64,000 bases of DNA, from assembly GCA_015999985.1 (NCBI GenBank), contig JAECRA010000008.1:1-64000 (forward strand). The letters run 5' to 3'. Below, piece by piece: positions 24,747-33,163 of the stretch; positions within the stretch are counted from its first letter, which is position 1, and every line of letters begins with the position of its first letter. The stretch comes from Comamonadaceae bacterium. Its GTDB lineage: Bacteria > Pseudomonadota > Gammaproteobacteria > Burkholderiales > Burkholderiaceae_C. The notes below the pieces were generated by a model, which was not told where the DNA came from, made no database searches, and saw nothing but the letters and a program-made list of their open reading frames with translations. The translations under genes and the position numbers were made by a program.

Positions 24747-25541
24747 ATGTTGACCATCACCAACTTGCAGGTCTACTACGACCGCGCCGTGGAGGCCTTG
24801 CGAGATGCGTCTTTCGAGGTGCAAGCTGGCCAGATCGTGGCGCTGCTCGGGAGCAATGGAGCAGGAAAGTCCACTGTGCTCAAGTCCATCTCTGGAGTGC
24901 TCTACCCCGAAGACGGGGAAATCCTGGGCGGAAGCATTGCCTACGAGGGCACTTCTCTGGCCGGCCTGGCACCGCACGAAATTGTGCGGCGCGGCATCGT
25001 ACAGGTCCCGGAAGGGCGCCGCCTGTTCGACAAGCTGACCGTGGAAGAAAACCTGCTCATGGGCGGTTACTCGCGCCCACTCGGCGAGATCAATGCGGCA
25101 CTGGACCAGGTGTTCACGCTGTTTCCTGATGTCAAGCAGCATCGCTCACGTGTCTCGGGATATCTATCGGGCGGCCAGCAGCAGATGGTGGCGATAGGCC
25201 GCGCGCTGATGTCGCGCCCCCGCTTGCTCCTGCTGGACGAACCCTCTCTCGGCCTGGCACCTCAGATCATTGCGGAAATATTCAGTGCCATCCGGCGCCT
25301 GCGTGACGAGCAAAAAATGACCGTGCTGCTGGTCGAACAGAACGCACAACTGGCCCTGTCGGTCGCTGACTACGGCTACATCATGGAAAGAGGCCGGGTG
25401 GTCCTCGATGGCGAGCCGTCCAAACTGCTCTCCAACGAAGACGTCAAGGAGTTCTATCTGGGCATGGGCGCAGGCATTGACCAGCGCCGCAGCATGCGCG
25501 ATGTCAAGCACTACAAGCGCCGCAAGAGGTGGCTGTCATGA
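24747..25541 (+). CDS. livF: Liv-type ABC transporter ATP-binding protein LivF
   Basis: A 264-residue ATPase of the branched-chain amino acid importer family. Walker A is G-S-N-G-A-G-K-S-T (35-43), the signature is L-S-G-G-Q-Q-Q-M-V-A-I-G-R-A-L and Walker B L-L-L-L-D-E-P-S-L-G-L-A-P. The basic C-terminal tail (V-K-H-Y-K-R-R-K-R-W-L-S) extends beyond E. coli LivF and is typical of importers linked to acyl-CoA gene sets. The ATG at 24747 is preferred; the frame's earlier start lies in the small ORF. The stop overlaps livG by 4 bp. The substrate is probably a carboxylic acid, not an amino acid, judged from the neighbours. Confidence 0.93.
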   Translation: MLTITNLQVYYDRAVEALRDASFEVQAGQIVALLGSNGAGKSTVLKSISGVLYPEDGEILGGSIAYEGTSLAGLAPHEIVRRGIVQVPEGRRLFDKLTVEENLLMGGYSRPLGEINAALDQVFTLFPDVKQHRSRVSGYLSGGQQQMVAIGRALMSRPRLLLLDEPSLGLAPQIIAEIFSAIRRLRDEQKMTVLLVEQNAQLALSVADYGYIMERGRVVLDGEPSKLLSNEDVKEFYLGMGAGIDQRRSMRDVKHYKRRKRWLS

Positions 25542-26326
25542 ACCCCCTACTCGAACTCACCGGCGTATCCAAGCGCTTCGGCGGGCTGGACGCCCTCTCC
25601 GGCATCGACCTGAAAGTGATGCCGGGGCAGATCTACAGCGTCATCGGCCCCAACGGTGCAGGCAAGACCACGCTGTTCAACATGGCCTCCTGCCTATTGC
25701 ATCCAAGTGCTGGGCAGATCCGCTTCGGCGGCGAGGACATCACTGGCAAGCCGGCGCACGCCATGCCTCGGATGGGCATGGCACGCACCTTTCAGAACCT
25801 GGCCGTGTTCAAGCATGAAACGGTCATAGACAACATCCTCACCGGCATGCACACCCACCTGAAGACCGGGATCTTGGGGGCTGCGCTTTTCTGGGGTCCC
25901 ACCAGAAAAGCGGAGATCGCAGCGCGCGAGGCGGCAGAGGAGATTGTCGAGTTCCTGGAGATTGAAACCATTCGAGATGTGCCCGTGGGCACCCTCTCCT
26001 ACGGATTGCAAAAGCGGGTGGAACTAGGTCGCGCGCTCGCCATGCGCCCTCGCCTGTTGCTGCTCGACGAAATGGTCTCCGGCATGAACCAGGAGGAAAC
26101 CGAAGACATAGCGCGCTTCATCCTCGATATTCGCGAGGAACGCGGCATTACGGTGATGATGATCGAACACGACATGGGCATTGTCATGGACATCTCGGAT
26201 CACGTGGCTGTGCTGAACTTCGGCCGCAAGATTGCCGATGGAACACCTGAAGAGGTATCTGCCCATCCTGCTGTGGTGGCAGCTTATCTGGGTGTGGCTG
26301 AGAACGCAGCAGGGGGTCAGCCATGA
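25538..26326 (+). CDS. livG: Liv-type ABC transporter ATP-binding protein LivG
   Basis: A 262-residue ABC ATPase with Walker A G-P-N-G-A-G-K-T-T (37-45). The signature is L-S-Y-G-L-Q-K-R-V-E-L, a variant of the LivG LSYGQQR motif. Walker B is L-L-L-L-D-E-M-V-S-G-M-N, with Met in place of the usual Pro after D-E. The C-terminal segment A-D-G-T-P-E-E-V is characteristic of LivG. Its ATG overlaps the livF stop, and its own stop overlaps the acyl-CoA synthetase start. It forms the ATPase pair with LivF. Confidence 0.93.
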   Translation: MNPLLELTGVSKRFGGLDALSGIDLKVMPGQIYSVIGPNGAGKTTLFNMASCLLHPSAGQIRFGGEDITGKPAHAMPRMGMARTFQNLAVFKHETVIDNILTGMHTHLKTGILGAALFWGPTRKAEIAAREAAEEIVEFLEIETIRDVPVGTLSYGLQKRVELGRALAMRPRLLLLDEMVSGMNQEETEDIARFILDIREERGITVMMIEHDMGIVMDISDHVAVLNFGRKIADGTPEEVSAHPAVVAAYLGVAENAAGGQP

Positions 26327-28221
26327 GCCGCCATGTGACTGACTCCGCCGATCGCGAGCTCCCGCCCGGCGTGCTCGAAGGGCACGCCACCTTGCCAGGG
26401 CTGTTGCGCTATCGCGCTCGCCTGACGCCAGAGCGCATCGCCTTGCGCGAGAAGGTTCGTGGCGTCTGGGTGGGCATCACCTGGGGCGAATACTTCGAGA
26501 AGGTGCAGGCCTTCGCGCTGTATCTTCGCTCACAGGGTTTTGGCGAAGGCGACAAGCTGGTCATCGCTTCTGATGGTACGCCTGACTGGTTCTATGCCGA
26601 TCTGGCTGCCCAGGCCCTGGGAGGAGTGACAGTAGGCATCTATCCCACCAACCCCTGGCCTGAGCTTCAATACATTGTGCGCCACTGCCGCGCCAAGTTC
26701 GCCGTTTGCGGCGATCAGGAACAGACCGACAAAGTTCTGGAAGCCATGCGCCAAGGAGAGGGCTTGCCCGATCTTCAACGCGTGTTGACCGTAGACATGA
26801 AGGGGATGCGCCATTACCAAAACGACGTACTCACCTCGTTCGAGCAAGCCTTGGCCGAAGGGCGGGAACTGGCACGAGACGCCAAGCAGTTGGCCTTGCT
26901 CGATGCAACGCTTGATGCGCTGAAGCCGGAGCAAGATGCCCTCATCGTCTATACCTCCGGCACGACAGGCATGCCCAAAGGTGCGCGCATTGCCCACCGC
27001 GGCATCATTCATAACGCGACTCAGGTAGGCTTGGTACAGGGCTACGCTGGCCGCTCCATGTCGGTGGTGTGCTATCTGCCCTTGTGCCACGTGGCAGAGC
27101 GTTTGATGTCCCCCGTGGCTCAACTCGTGCATGGCAGCGTGGTCTATTTCGCCGAGTCCATAGACACCGTCACCCAGAACCTGCGTGAGATCGGCCCTGG
27201 CTTCTTCTTCGGCGTACCGCGCATTTGGGAAAAGCTGCAACAGCAGATCATGATCACCTCGCAAGAGGCCAGACCATGGGTGCGGCGGTGCTTCCGAAAA
27301 GCACTGGCCATCGCAGAACCCATCGCCGAGCGCACCATTGCCAACGGGGACAAACCAGTCAACTGGCGCGACGCGACCATCGCCAAGTTACTGCGCTGGC
27401 TGGTGTTCAGTAACTTGCTGGCCTCGGTGGGTTTAGACAGAACCTGGATGGCCATGACGGGAGGCGCCGCCATCTCGCCCAACGTGATCCTGTTTTTCCG
27501 GGCCATGGGATTGCCGATCTATCAGGTCTACGGCATGACCGAGAGCAGCGGTGTCACACATGCCCAATGCCACGGCCATGCGCGCCTGGGCTGGTGCGGC
27601 CCGCCGCTTCCCAAGGTGGTCGAGCAGCGTTTGGGTGATGACGGCGAACTGCTGGTACGCGGGCCTATCGTGTTCAACGGCTATCTGTACGACGAGGCTG
27701 CCAGCGAGAAAACCCTGGAGGGCGGATGGCTGCACACGGGGGACATCGTGGAGATTGACCCGACCACCAGCGAAGTGCAAATCCTCGACCGCAAGAAGGC
27801 TATTCTCATCACCAGCGGCGGCAAGAACATCACGCCCACCCTGATCGAGAACGCGCTGAAGGACAGCCTCTACATCAGTGAGGCGATCTTGCTGGGAGAC
27901 GGGCGCCACTTCCTTGCTGCATTGATTCAGATCGATCTTGACTCTGTCGGCAAATGGGCCCAGGAGCGAGGAATCGCCTACACCACCTACGAATCCCTGG
28001 CGTCGCTCGATCAAGTGCGGGAACTCATTGACAAGGATGTACAGCACGTCAATGCCCAATTCTCCCGTGTCGAAAACATTCGCAAGTTCGTCATTTTGCG
28101 CAAGCAACTGGACCATGACGATGGCGAATTGACGGCCACCATGAAGGTACGGCGTAACGTCATCGAGAAGAAATTCTCTTCCGAAATCGCGCACATCTAT
28201 GGCAAGGAGGCCACCGCATGA
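26323..28221 (+). CDS. Long-chain-type acyl-CoA synthetase (AMP-forming)
   Basis: A 632-residue adenylate-forming ligase. Motifs are the P-loop Y-T-S-G-T-T-G-M-P-K-G (210-220), Y-Q-V-Y-G-M-T-E-S-S-G, G-W-L-H-T-G-D-I-V and D-R-K-K-A-I-L-I-T-S-G-G-K-N-I-T-P. The two-segment C-terminal part, with E-K-K-F near the end, fits the long-chain/FadD15-like class. The gene is inserted between the ATPase and permease genes of an ABC importer, overlapping both neighbours by 4 bp. That coupling suggests uptake followed immediately by thioesterification of the imported acid. The exact acid is unknown. Confidence 0.93.
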   Translation: MSRHVTDSADRELPPGVLEGHATLPGLLRYRARLTPERIALREKVRGVWVGITWGEYFEKVQAFALYLRSQGFGEGDKLVIASDGTPDWFYADLAAQALGGVTVGIYPTNPWPELQYIVRHCRAKFAVCGDQEQTDKVLEAMRQGEGLPDLQRVLTVDMKGMRHYQNDVLTSFEQALAEGRELARDAKQLALLDATLDALKPEQDALIVYTSGTTGMPKGARIAHRGIIHNATQVGLVQGYAGRSMSVVCYLPLCHVAERLMSPVAQLVHGSVVYFAESIDTVTQNLREIGPGFFFGVPRIWEKLQQQIMITSQEARPWVRRCFRKALAIAEPIAERTIANGDKPVNWRDATIAKLLRWLVFSNLLASVGLDRTWMAMTGGAAISPNVILFFRAMGLPIYQVYGMTESSGVTHAQCHGHARLGWCGPPLPKVVEQRLGDDGELLVRGPIVFNGYLYDEAASEKTLEGGWLHTGDIVEIDPTTSEVQILDRKKAILITSGGKNITPTLIENALKDSLYISEAILLGDGRHFLAALIQIDLDSVGKWAQERGIAYTTYESLASLDQVRELIDKDVQHVNAQFSRVENIRKFVILRKQLDHDDGELTATMKVRRNVIEKKFSSEIAHIYGKEATA

Positions 28222-29090
28222 GCTACTTTCTGAACCTCCTGATGTCCGGTCTTGTGATCGGATCGCTCTATGGCCTCATCGCCATGGGGTTTGCCATGGT
28301 TTACCGCGCTACGGGCATGGTGAATTTTGCGGTAGGAGAGGTCATGATGATGACCGCCTACATCAGCTACAACCTGGCGCAGGTTCCGGGGCTGGGCTTT
28401 ACGGGCGTGTTCTTGGCCATGCTGCCGATCTCCATGCTGCTGGGCTGGGTCATTGAGCGGGTGTTTATTCGGCCCATGCTGGGAGAGCCCATGTTCTCGC
28501 GCGTCATGGTCACCATAGGCCTGGCGGTGGTCATTCGCTCGACCGTCATCCTGATCTGGGGTGTAGAGCCGCAACCCTACCCTCGCCTGCTCGGCGACGA
28601 GGTGATCCGTCTGGGCGAGATGGCGCTCTACCCCAGCCAGATTTTTTCGGTCTGCATCATGGCACTGCTGTGCCTGGTGATGTGGGCATTCTTTCGCCAC
28701 TCGCGGGTGGGCATCGCGATGCGAGCCACTTCCAACAATGAGACGACTGCTTTGCTCATGGGCATCAACGTCAATCGCATCAGCGGCATCGCCTGGGCAC
28801 TTTCCTCATTCTTTTCAGCGATGGCGGGCCTGGCGTTTTGCCTCATGTTTGCACTGGAACCCGAGGTTTCCCAGATGGGCCTTCGCGGCTTTCCAGCCAC
28901 CATCCTGGGCGGACTCGACTCCGTCGTAGGCGGCGCCTTCGGCGGGCTGGTCATCGGCGTGGCGGAGAACATGGCGGGCGGCTATCTGGGCCGCGGCCTC
29001 AAGGAAATTGCCGGCTTCGTTTTGATCATTGTGGTGCTGATGGTCAAGCCCTACGGCTTGTTCGGCCAGCGTGAAATTGAAAGAGTCTAG
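28218..29090 (+). CDS. livH: Liv-type ABC transporter permease LivH
   Basis: A 290-residue inner membrane protein with about eight hydrophobic segments. It begins L-N-L-L-M-S-G-L-V-I-G-S-L-Y-G-L-I-A-M-G-F and carries N-F-A-V-G-E-V-M-M and G-I-A-M-R-A-T-S-N-N, the latter part of the coupling helix that contacts the ATPase. G-G-L-D-S-V-V-G-G-A-F-G-G is conserved among LivH proteins. The ATG overlaps the acyl-CoA synthetase stop. It forms the translocation pore with LivM. Confidence 0.94.
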   Translation: MSYFLNLLMSGLVIGSLYGLIAMGFAMVYRATGMVNFAVGEVMMMTAYISYNLAQVPGLGFTGVFLAMLPISMLLGWVIERVFIRPMLGEPMFSRVMVTIGLAVVIRSTVILIWGVEPQPYPRLLGDEVIRLGEMALYPSQIFSVCIMALLCLVMWAFFRHSRVGIAMRATSNNETTALLMGINVNRISGIAWALSSFFSAMAGLAFCLMFALEPEVSQMGLRGFPATILGGLDSVVGGAFGGLVIGVAENMAGGYLGRGLKEIAGFVLIIVVLMVKPYGLFGQREIERV

Positions 29091-29099
29091 GAGCCAGGC

Positions 29100-30146
29100 A
29101 TGCGTACACGTAGCTACAAGACGTCTTATTCCGACCTGGTGGCGCTCAGCCAATACCAGTCCACCTGGATCTGGGCCATTGCGGGACTGGTTGTGCTGGC
29201 ACTCGCCCCCGTGGTGCTTGGCTCACACGGCCTGAGCATCCTGTCCGTCATTTTCGTGATGGGTATCGGCATACTCGGTCTGAATCTTCTGACCGGGGTG
29301 ACCGGACTGATCTCGCTCGCCCACGCAGGCTTTCTACTGATTGGCGCCTACGCCCAGGCCATTCTCACGACGGACTATCACCTTCCAGTCTGGCTCGCGG
29401 TCTTTGCTTCAGGTCTGGTCGCAGCCATTGCCAGCCTGGTGGTGGGAGTGCCATCGCTGCGCCTGAAGGGCCTGTATCTGGCCATCACCACGCTGGCCTT
29501 CACCTTCATCGTGCGGCATGTGGTTCTGTTCGCCGAAGGCCTGACGCGTGGCTCCGAAGGCATGGCTGTCGAGCCTCTTGTCCTCATGGGCTATGCGGTC
29601 AAGAGCGACTTGTCATTTTTCTACGTGGCCCTGGCCATGGTGATTCTGTTTGTGGTGCTGACTTTGAACATCATGCGTTCACGCATCGGGCGCGCCTGGC
29701 TGGCGGTGCGCGACCACGACATCGCCGCGCGCGCCATGGGTATCAGCCTGATGCGATACAAGCTGCTCGCGTTCATGGTCTGCGCCTTCTACACCGGAGT
29801 GGCGGGCGCGCTCGTAGCACTTCAAACTCGCTACATCAATGTGGACACCTTCAGCATTCTGGTCAGCATCGAAGCCTTGGCCATGGTCATCGTGGGCGGA
29901 CTGGGCCGAGTACACGGCGCACTGCTGGGCACCGCCTTGATTCTGGTGCTGCCAGAACTTCTGAGCTTCGGGTTCTCGCTGGCTGGCGACCGCTTCACGA
30001 CACTGCTGTCCGATCGCATCTACGAGATCAAAGGGCTTCTCTACGGGGTCGTGATCCTGGCATTTCTCCGCCTCGAGCCCGAGGGTCTGGCGGGTATCTG
30101 GCGCAAGGTCAAACGCTTCTGGGTGCATTGGCCCCTGTCGCAATGA
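29100..30146 (+). CDS. livM: Liv-type ABC transporter permease LivM
   Basis: A 348-residue membrane protein with a roughly 30-residue cytoplasmic N-terminus and about nine hydrophobic segments. Recognisable LivM features are G-L-N-L-L-T-G-V-T-G-L-I-S-L-A-H-A-G-F, L-R-L-K-G-L-Y-L-A-I-T-T-L-A-F, A-V-R-D-H-D-I-A-A-R-A-M-G and G-G-L-G-R-V-H-G-A-L-L-G-T. A good AGGAG site lies 6 bp before the ATG. It is encoded directly after livH and before the binding-protein gene. Confidence 0.94.
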   Translation: MRTRSYKTSYSDLVALSQYQSTWIWAIAGLVVLALAPVVLGSHGLSILSVIFVMGIGILGLNLLTGVTGLISLAHAGFLLIGAYAQAILTTDYHLPVWLAVFASGLVAAIASLVVGVPSLRLKGLYLAITTLAFTFIVRHVVLFAEGLTRGSEGMAVEPLVLMGYAVKSDLSFFYVALAMVILFVVLTLNIMRSRIGRAWLAVRDHDIAARAMGISLMRYKLLAFMVCAFYTGVAGALVALQTRYINVDTFSILVSIEALAMVIVGGLGRVHGALLGTALILVLPELLSFGFSLAGDRFTTLLSDRIYEIKGLLYGVVILAFLRLEPEGLAGIWRKVKRFWVHWPLSQ

Positions 30147-30229
30147 GCCAAGGCTCAGACAAGACAGGGATTGTGGTGGCAAGGTACGGAGCCGGAAACA
30201 ACCCGGCCAGTACAAATTAGGAGACAAGC

Positions 30230-31414
30230 ATGTTGAAGAATCGAAGACTATCTCAGCTCGCAGCCATTGCCCTGGCGGCAAGCATGGGCACCGCCTTGGC
30301 TCAGGATGTGGGCGTGACCGCTACCGAAATTCTCCTGGGTGAAGTCCAACCCATGTCCGGTCCCGCTTCATTGATTGGCAAGGCCGGCGCCGCCGGATCC
30401 AAGCTGGCGATTGCCGAGATCAATGCCAAGGGTGGCATCAATGGCCGAAAGCTGCGAGCCATCTATGAGGACGACGGTTATGTTCCAGCGCGTGCAGTGA
30501 CTGCAGTCAAAAAGCTCATCGACTCCGAAAAAGTATTTGCGCTCACGGGCACCACCGGCAGCTCCCACATGGTGGCCATGCTGCCCACCATTGAAGAAGC
30601 CAAGATTCCCACCATCGTGCATATGGCACCCAACCCGGCAGTGGTCAGCCCCCGGCGCCCTACGGTCTTCATGATAGGCCCGGACTACGATCTGGCCGGC
30701 TTCGTGCCCATCAATTACATGGTGGAAAAGCTGGGGCAGAAAAGCGGAAAGTTCGGCATCCTCTACCAGGACGACGACTTCGGCAAGGCCTTGCTGGCCG
30801 GCTACCAGAAAGCCGTGAAGCAGCATGGCGTCACCAGCGTGGCAGAGATCCCGTTCAAACGTGGTGCGAAGGACTTTTCTGCCGAGGTGCTGTCTCTCAA
30901 GGAAAAGGGCATCACCGCCGTATACCTGGGCACCTTGACTACCGAGTCCGCCGCGGTCATGGCGGAATTTCGCCGCTTGGGAATGAAGCCGATTATCGGA
31001 ACGCTCTGGGCTGGTCAATTGCCTGCCGCGGTCAAACTGGCTGCGCCTTCTGGTTTCGAATACCTGATCCCGGATTACTACGCGTCCAACTATGACCCGG
31101 CGGGCACCAAGCTCATGACTTTGGCCAAGCAGTACCTCAGCGCAGACGACTACGCCAACTTCAACCGTTATACGGTCAGTGGGTACGTTGGCACCCAGGT
31201 CCTGGCCGAAGGCATACGCCGTTGCGGCTCCAAAGTCACCCGCGTCTGCGTGGTGGAGCAACTGAACAAGCTCAAGGACTTCAACACCGGCGGCCTCACG
31301 GGCCCGGTCTCCTTCGACAACCCCAAAGCACAGGCGGTGTTGCCCATTAAGCTATTCCAGACCGATCCCAAAAATGCCACTGTCAGGTCTGTGACGGACT
31401 TCATCGCTTACTAA
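30230..31414 (+). CDS. Liv-type periplasmic substrate-binding protein
   Basis: A 394-residue type I periplasmic binding protein. The signal peptide covers about residues 1-25, with likely cleavage after A-L-A in T-A-L-A-Q-D-V. The mature part shows I-L-L-G-E-V-Q-P-M-S-G-P, G-G-I-N-G-R-K-L-R and Y-E-D-D-G-Y, which line the ligand cleft in this family. The strong site TTAGGAGACAAGC precedes the ATG. The 83-bp gap after livM may hold a secondary promoter for high receptor production. Ligand unknown; in such operons it is often an aromatic or aliphatic acid rather than an amino acid. Confidence 0.93.
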   Translation: MLKNRRLSQLAAIALAASMGTALAQDVGVTATEILLGEVQPMSGPASLIGKAGAAGSKLAIAEINAKGGINGRKLRAIYEDDGYVPARAVTAVKKLIDSEKVFALTGTTGSSHMVAMLPTIEEAKIPTIVHMAPNPAVVSPRRPTVFMIGPDYDLAGFVPINYMVEKLGQKSGKFGILYQDDDFGKALLAGYQKAVKQHGVTSVAEIPFKRGAKDFSAEVLSLKEKGITAVYLGTLTTESAAVMAEFRRLGMKPIIGTLWAGQLPAAVKLAAPSGFEYLIPDYYASNYDPAGTKLMTLAKQYLSADDYANFNRYTVSGYVGTQVLAEGIRRCGSKVTRVCVVEQLNKLKDFNTGGLTGPVSFDNPKAQAVLPIKLFQTDPKNATVRSVTDFIAY

Positions 31415-31426
31415 ACCGCCAACAAT

Positions 31427-32362
31427 ATGTCGAAAGTTTCTCCATCTTCTTCCTCTGCCGGATCCGAGCGTTATCGCTCAGTGTTCCGGGCTGACCTGTT
31501 TGCAGGCCAGACCGTCGTGGTCACGGGCGGCGGAAGCGGCCTGGGCCGCTGCACCGCCCATGAGCTCGCCAGTCTGGGCGCGGGATTGGCCTTGGTAGGG
31601 CGAAAAATGGAGAAGCTGGAGGCCGTCCGCGCTGAATTGACGCAGGCCTACCCAGAAGCCGCAGCACGCGTGACATGTCATAGCTGCGACATCCGGGATG
31701 AAGAGGCTGTGCGCCAGACCGTGGCAGATATCGTGGCCGCCCATGGCGCCATTCACGGCCTGTTCAACTGCGCGGGCGGACAGTACCCGGCTTCATTGCG
31801 CGACATCAGCCTAAAGGGCTGGGATGCCGTCGTTCGGAACAACCTGCACGGCACCTTCCTCTTCTCGCGCGAATGCTATGTGCAATGGATGGAGCAGCAC
31901 GGTGGCAGCATCGTCAACATCCTGGCCGACATATGGGGTGGACTTCCCGGCATGGGGCATTCAGGCGCAGCGCGTGGGGGAGTGCTGACGCTGACAGAGA
32001 CGGCCGCCTGCGAGTGGGGACATGCAGGCGTGCGCGTCAATGCGGTCGCCCCTGGCTGGATTGCATCAGCGGGCATCGACACTTATGACGACAGCTACCA
32101 GGAGCTTCTGCGCGGCCTGCGCTCCAAGGTTCCACTGCAAAGATTCGGCACGGAGTCCGAGCTGTCTTCTGCCGTGGTGTACCTGCTTTCACCTGCGGCC
32201 GGATTCATCAGCGGCGCCGTGATGCGGGTCGATGGCGGGGTACCCACCGCACGCCATACCTGGAACCTGGAGCCCGCTCGGCAGGACTTTACCTACAACG
32301 GGTTCCCCCTGTATGAGCCTCCCCAGGCTCTCGCGAAGACCAAACCCGGAGCATCATCTTGA
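31427..32362 (+). CDS. SDR oxidoreductase, enoyl-/dienoyl-CoA reductase-like
   Basis: A 311-residue SDR with cofactor loop G-G-G-S-G-L-G and N-C-A-G-G-Q-Y. The catalytic Y-x-x-x-K is not present in standard form; the place reads G-H-S-G-A-A-R-G-G-V, as in the peroxisomal trans-2-enoyl-CoA and 2,4-dienoyl-CoA reductase branch. The C-terminal 45 residues extend beyond the usual D-G-G-V end. Atu clusters for citronellol/geraniol breakdown also carry SDRs (AtuB, AtuG). No clear ribosome-binding site was seen. Its stop overlaps the TTG start of the next hydratase. Confidence 0.87.
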   Translation: MSKVSPSSSSAGSERYRSVFRADLFAGQTVVVTGGGSGLGRCTAHELASLGAGLALVGRKMEKLEAVRAELTQAYPEAAARVTCHSCDIRDEEAVRQTVADIVAAHGAIHGLFNCAGGQYPASLRDISLKGWDAVVRNNLHGTFLFSRECYVQWMEQHGGSIVNILADIWGGLPGMGHSGAARGGVLTLTETAACEWGHAGVRVNAVAPGWIASAGIDTYDDSYQELLRGLRSKVPLQRFGTESELSSAVVYLLSPAAGFISGAVMRVDGGVPTARHTWNLEPARQDFTYNGFPLYEPPQALAKTKPGASS

Positions 32363-33150
32363 GCACTGATCTTCCGAATGTTCTGGTGGAACGTAAAGGC
32401 CTGGCCTGCTACGTAACCATTGACCGTGCCTCAGAGCACAACACCATGACGGACAGCGTCATGAACGAATTGCGCCAAGCCCTGCTCGACGCAGAAGCGA
32501 TGGAAGGCGTTCGTGCCATCGTATTGACAGGCGCTGGTACTCAGACCTTCTGCGCTGGCGGCAAGCTGAAGCCGGGCGCCGACGGCTCCCCTTTCGCACT
32601 GGATCCTGGCCGGTTCGATAACCCCATTGCCGAGCTGTTCCGGGCCATGGACCGTTGCAATCTTCCCATCATCGCGCGCGTCAACGGCAGTGCCTTTGGC
32701 GGCGGCGTAGGCCTGATCTGCGCGTGCGACTTCGCCATTGGCGTGGACAGCGCCAAGTTCGGAACCACAGAAGCCCGTGTGGGCGTGTTTCCCATGATGA
32801 TTCTGCCGCTGCTCATGCGCGTCATACCACGCCGGCGTCTGCAAGAAATGTGCTTCCTGGCCGAGCGCTTCCCTGCCAGCCAGGCAGTGGACTTCGGCAT
32901 TCTGGGCCAGGCTGTCCCTGCTGCCGAACTGGACGCCGCGATAGACGCCCTTTTGACCAAACTCTCCGCCAACTCCCCTGTGGCGCTACGCATGGGCCGG
33001 CGCGCCTTTTCGGCCATGAACGACATGAGTCTGAACGAAGCGCTCAATCTCGCGCAGATGGTACTGCCAGTGATGTCGCAAAGTGAAGACGCAAGAGAAG
33101 GCATGCGCGCCTTCAGCGAGAAGCGTGCTCCCAACTGGATCAACCGGTGA
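32359..33150 (+). CDS. Enoyl-CoA hydratase/isomerase family protein (AtuE/LiuC-like position)
   Basis: A 263-residue crotonase-fold enzyme starting at a TTG that overlaps the SDR stop (TTGA). Oxyanion-hole segments are F-C-A-G-G-K-L-K and G-S-A-F-G-G-G-V-G-L. The Glu of the catalytic pair is in T-T-E-A-R-V-G, followed by M-M rather than a second acidic residue. It ends F-S-E-K-R-A-P-N-W. In Atu/Liu-type pathways a hydratase acts after the biotin-dependent carboxylase; the same order of chemistry is plausible here. Confidence 0.9.
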   Translation: MSTDLPNVLVERKGLACYVTIDRASEHNTMTDSVMNELRQALLDAEAMEGVRAIVLTGAGTQTFCAGGKLKPGADGSPFALDPGRFDNPIAELFRAMDRCNLPIIARVNGSAFGGGVGLICACDFAIGVDSAKFGTTEARVGVFPMMILPLLMRVIPRRRLQEMCFLAERFPASQAVDFGILGQAVPAAELDAAIDALLTKLSANSPVALRMGRRAFSAMNDMSLNEALNLAQMVLPVMSQSEDAREGMRAFSEKRAPNWINR

Positions 33151-33163
33151 ACCTGGAAACGAC

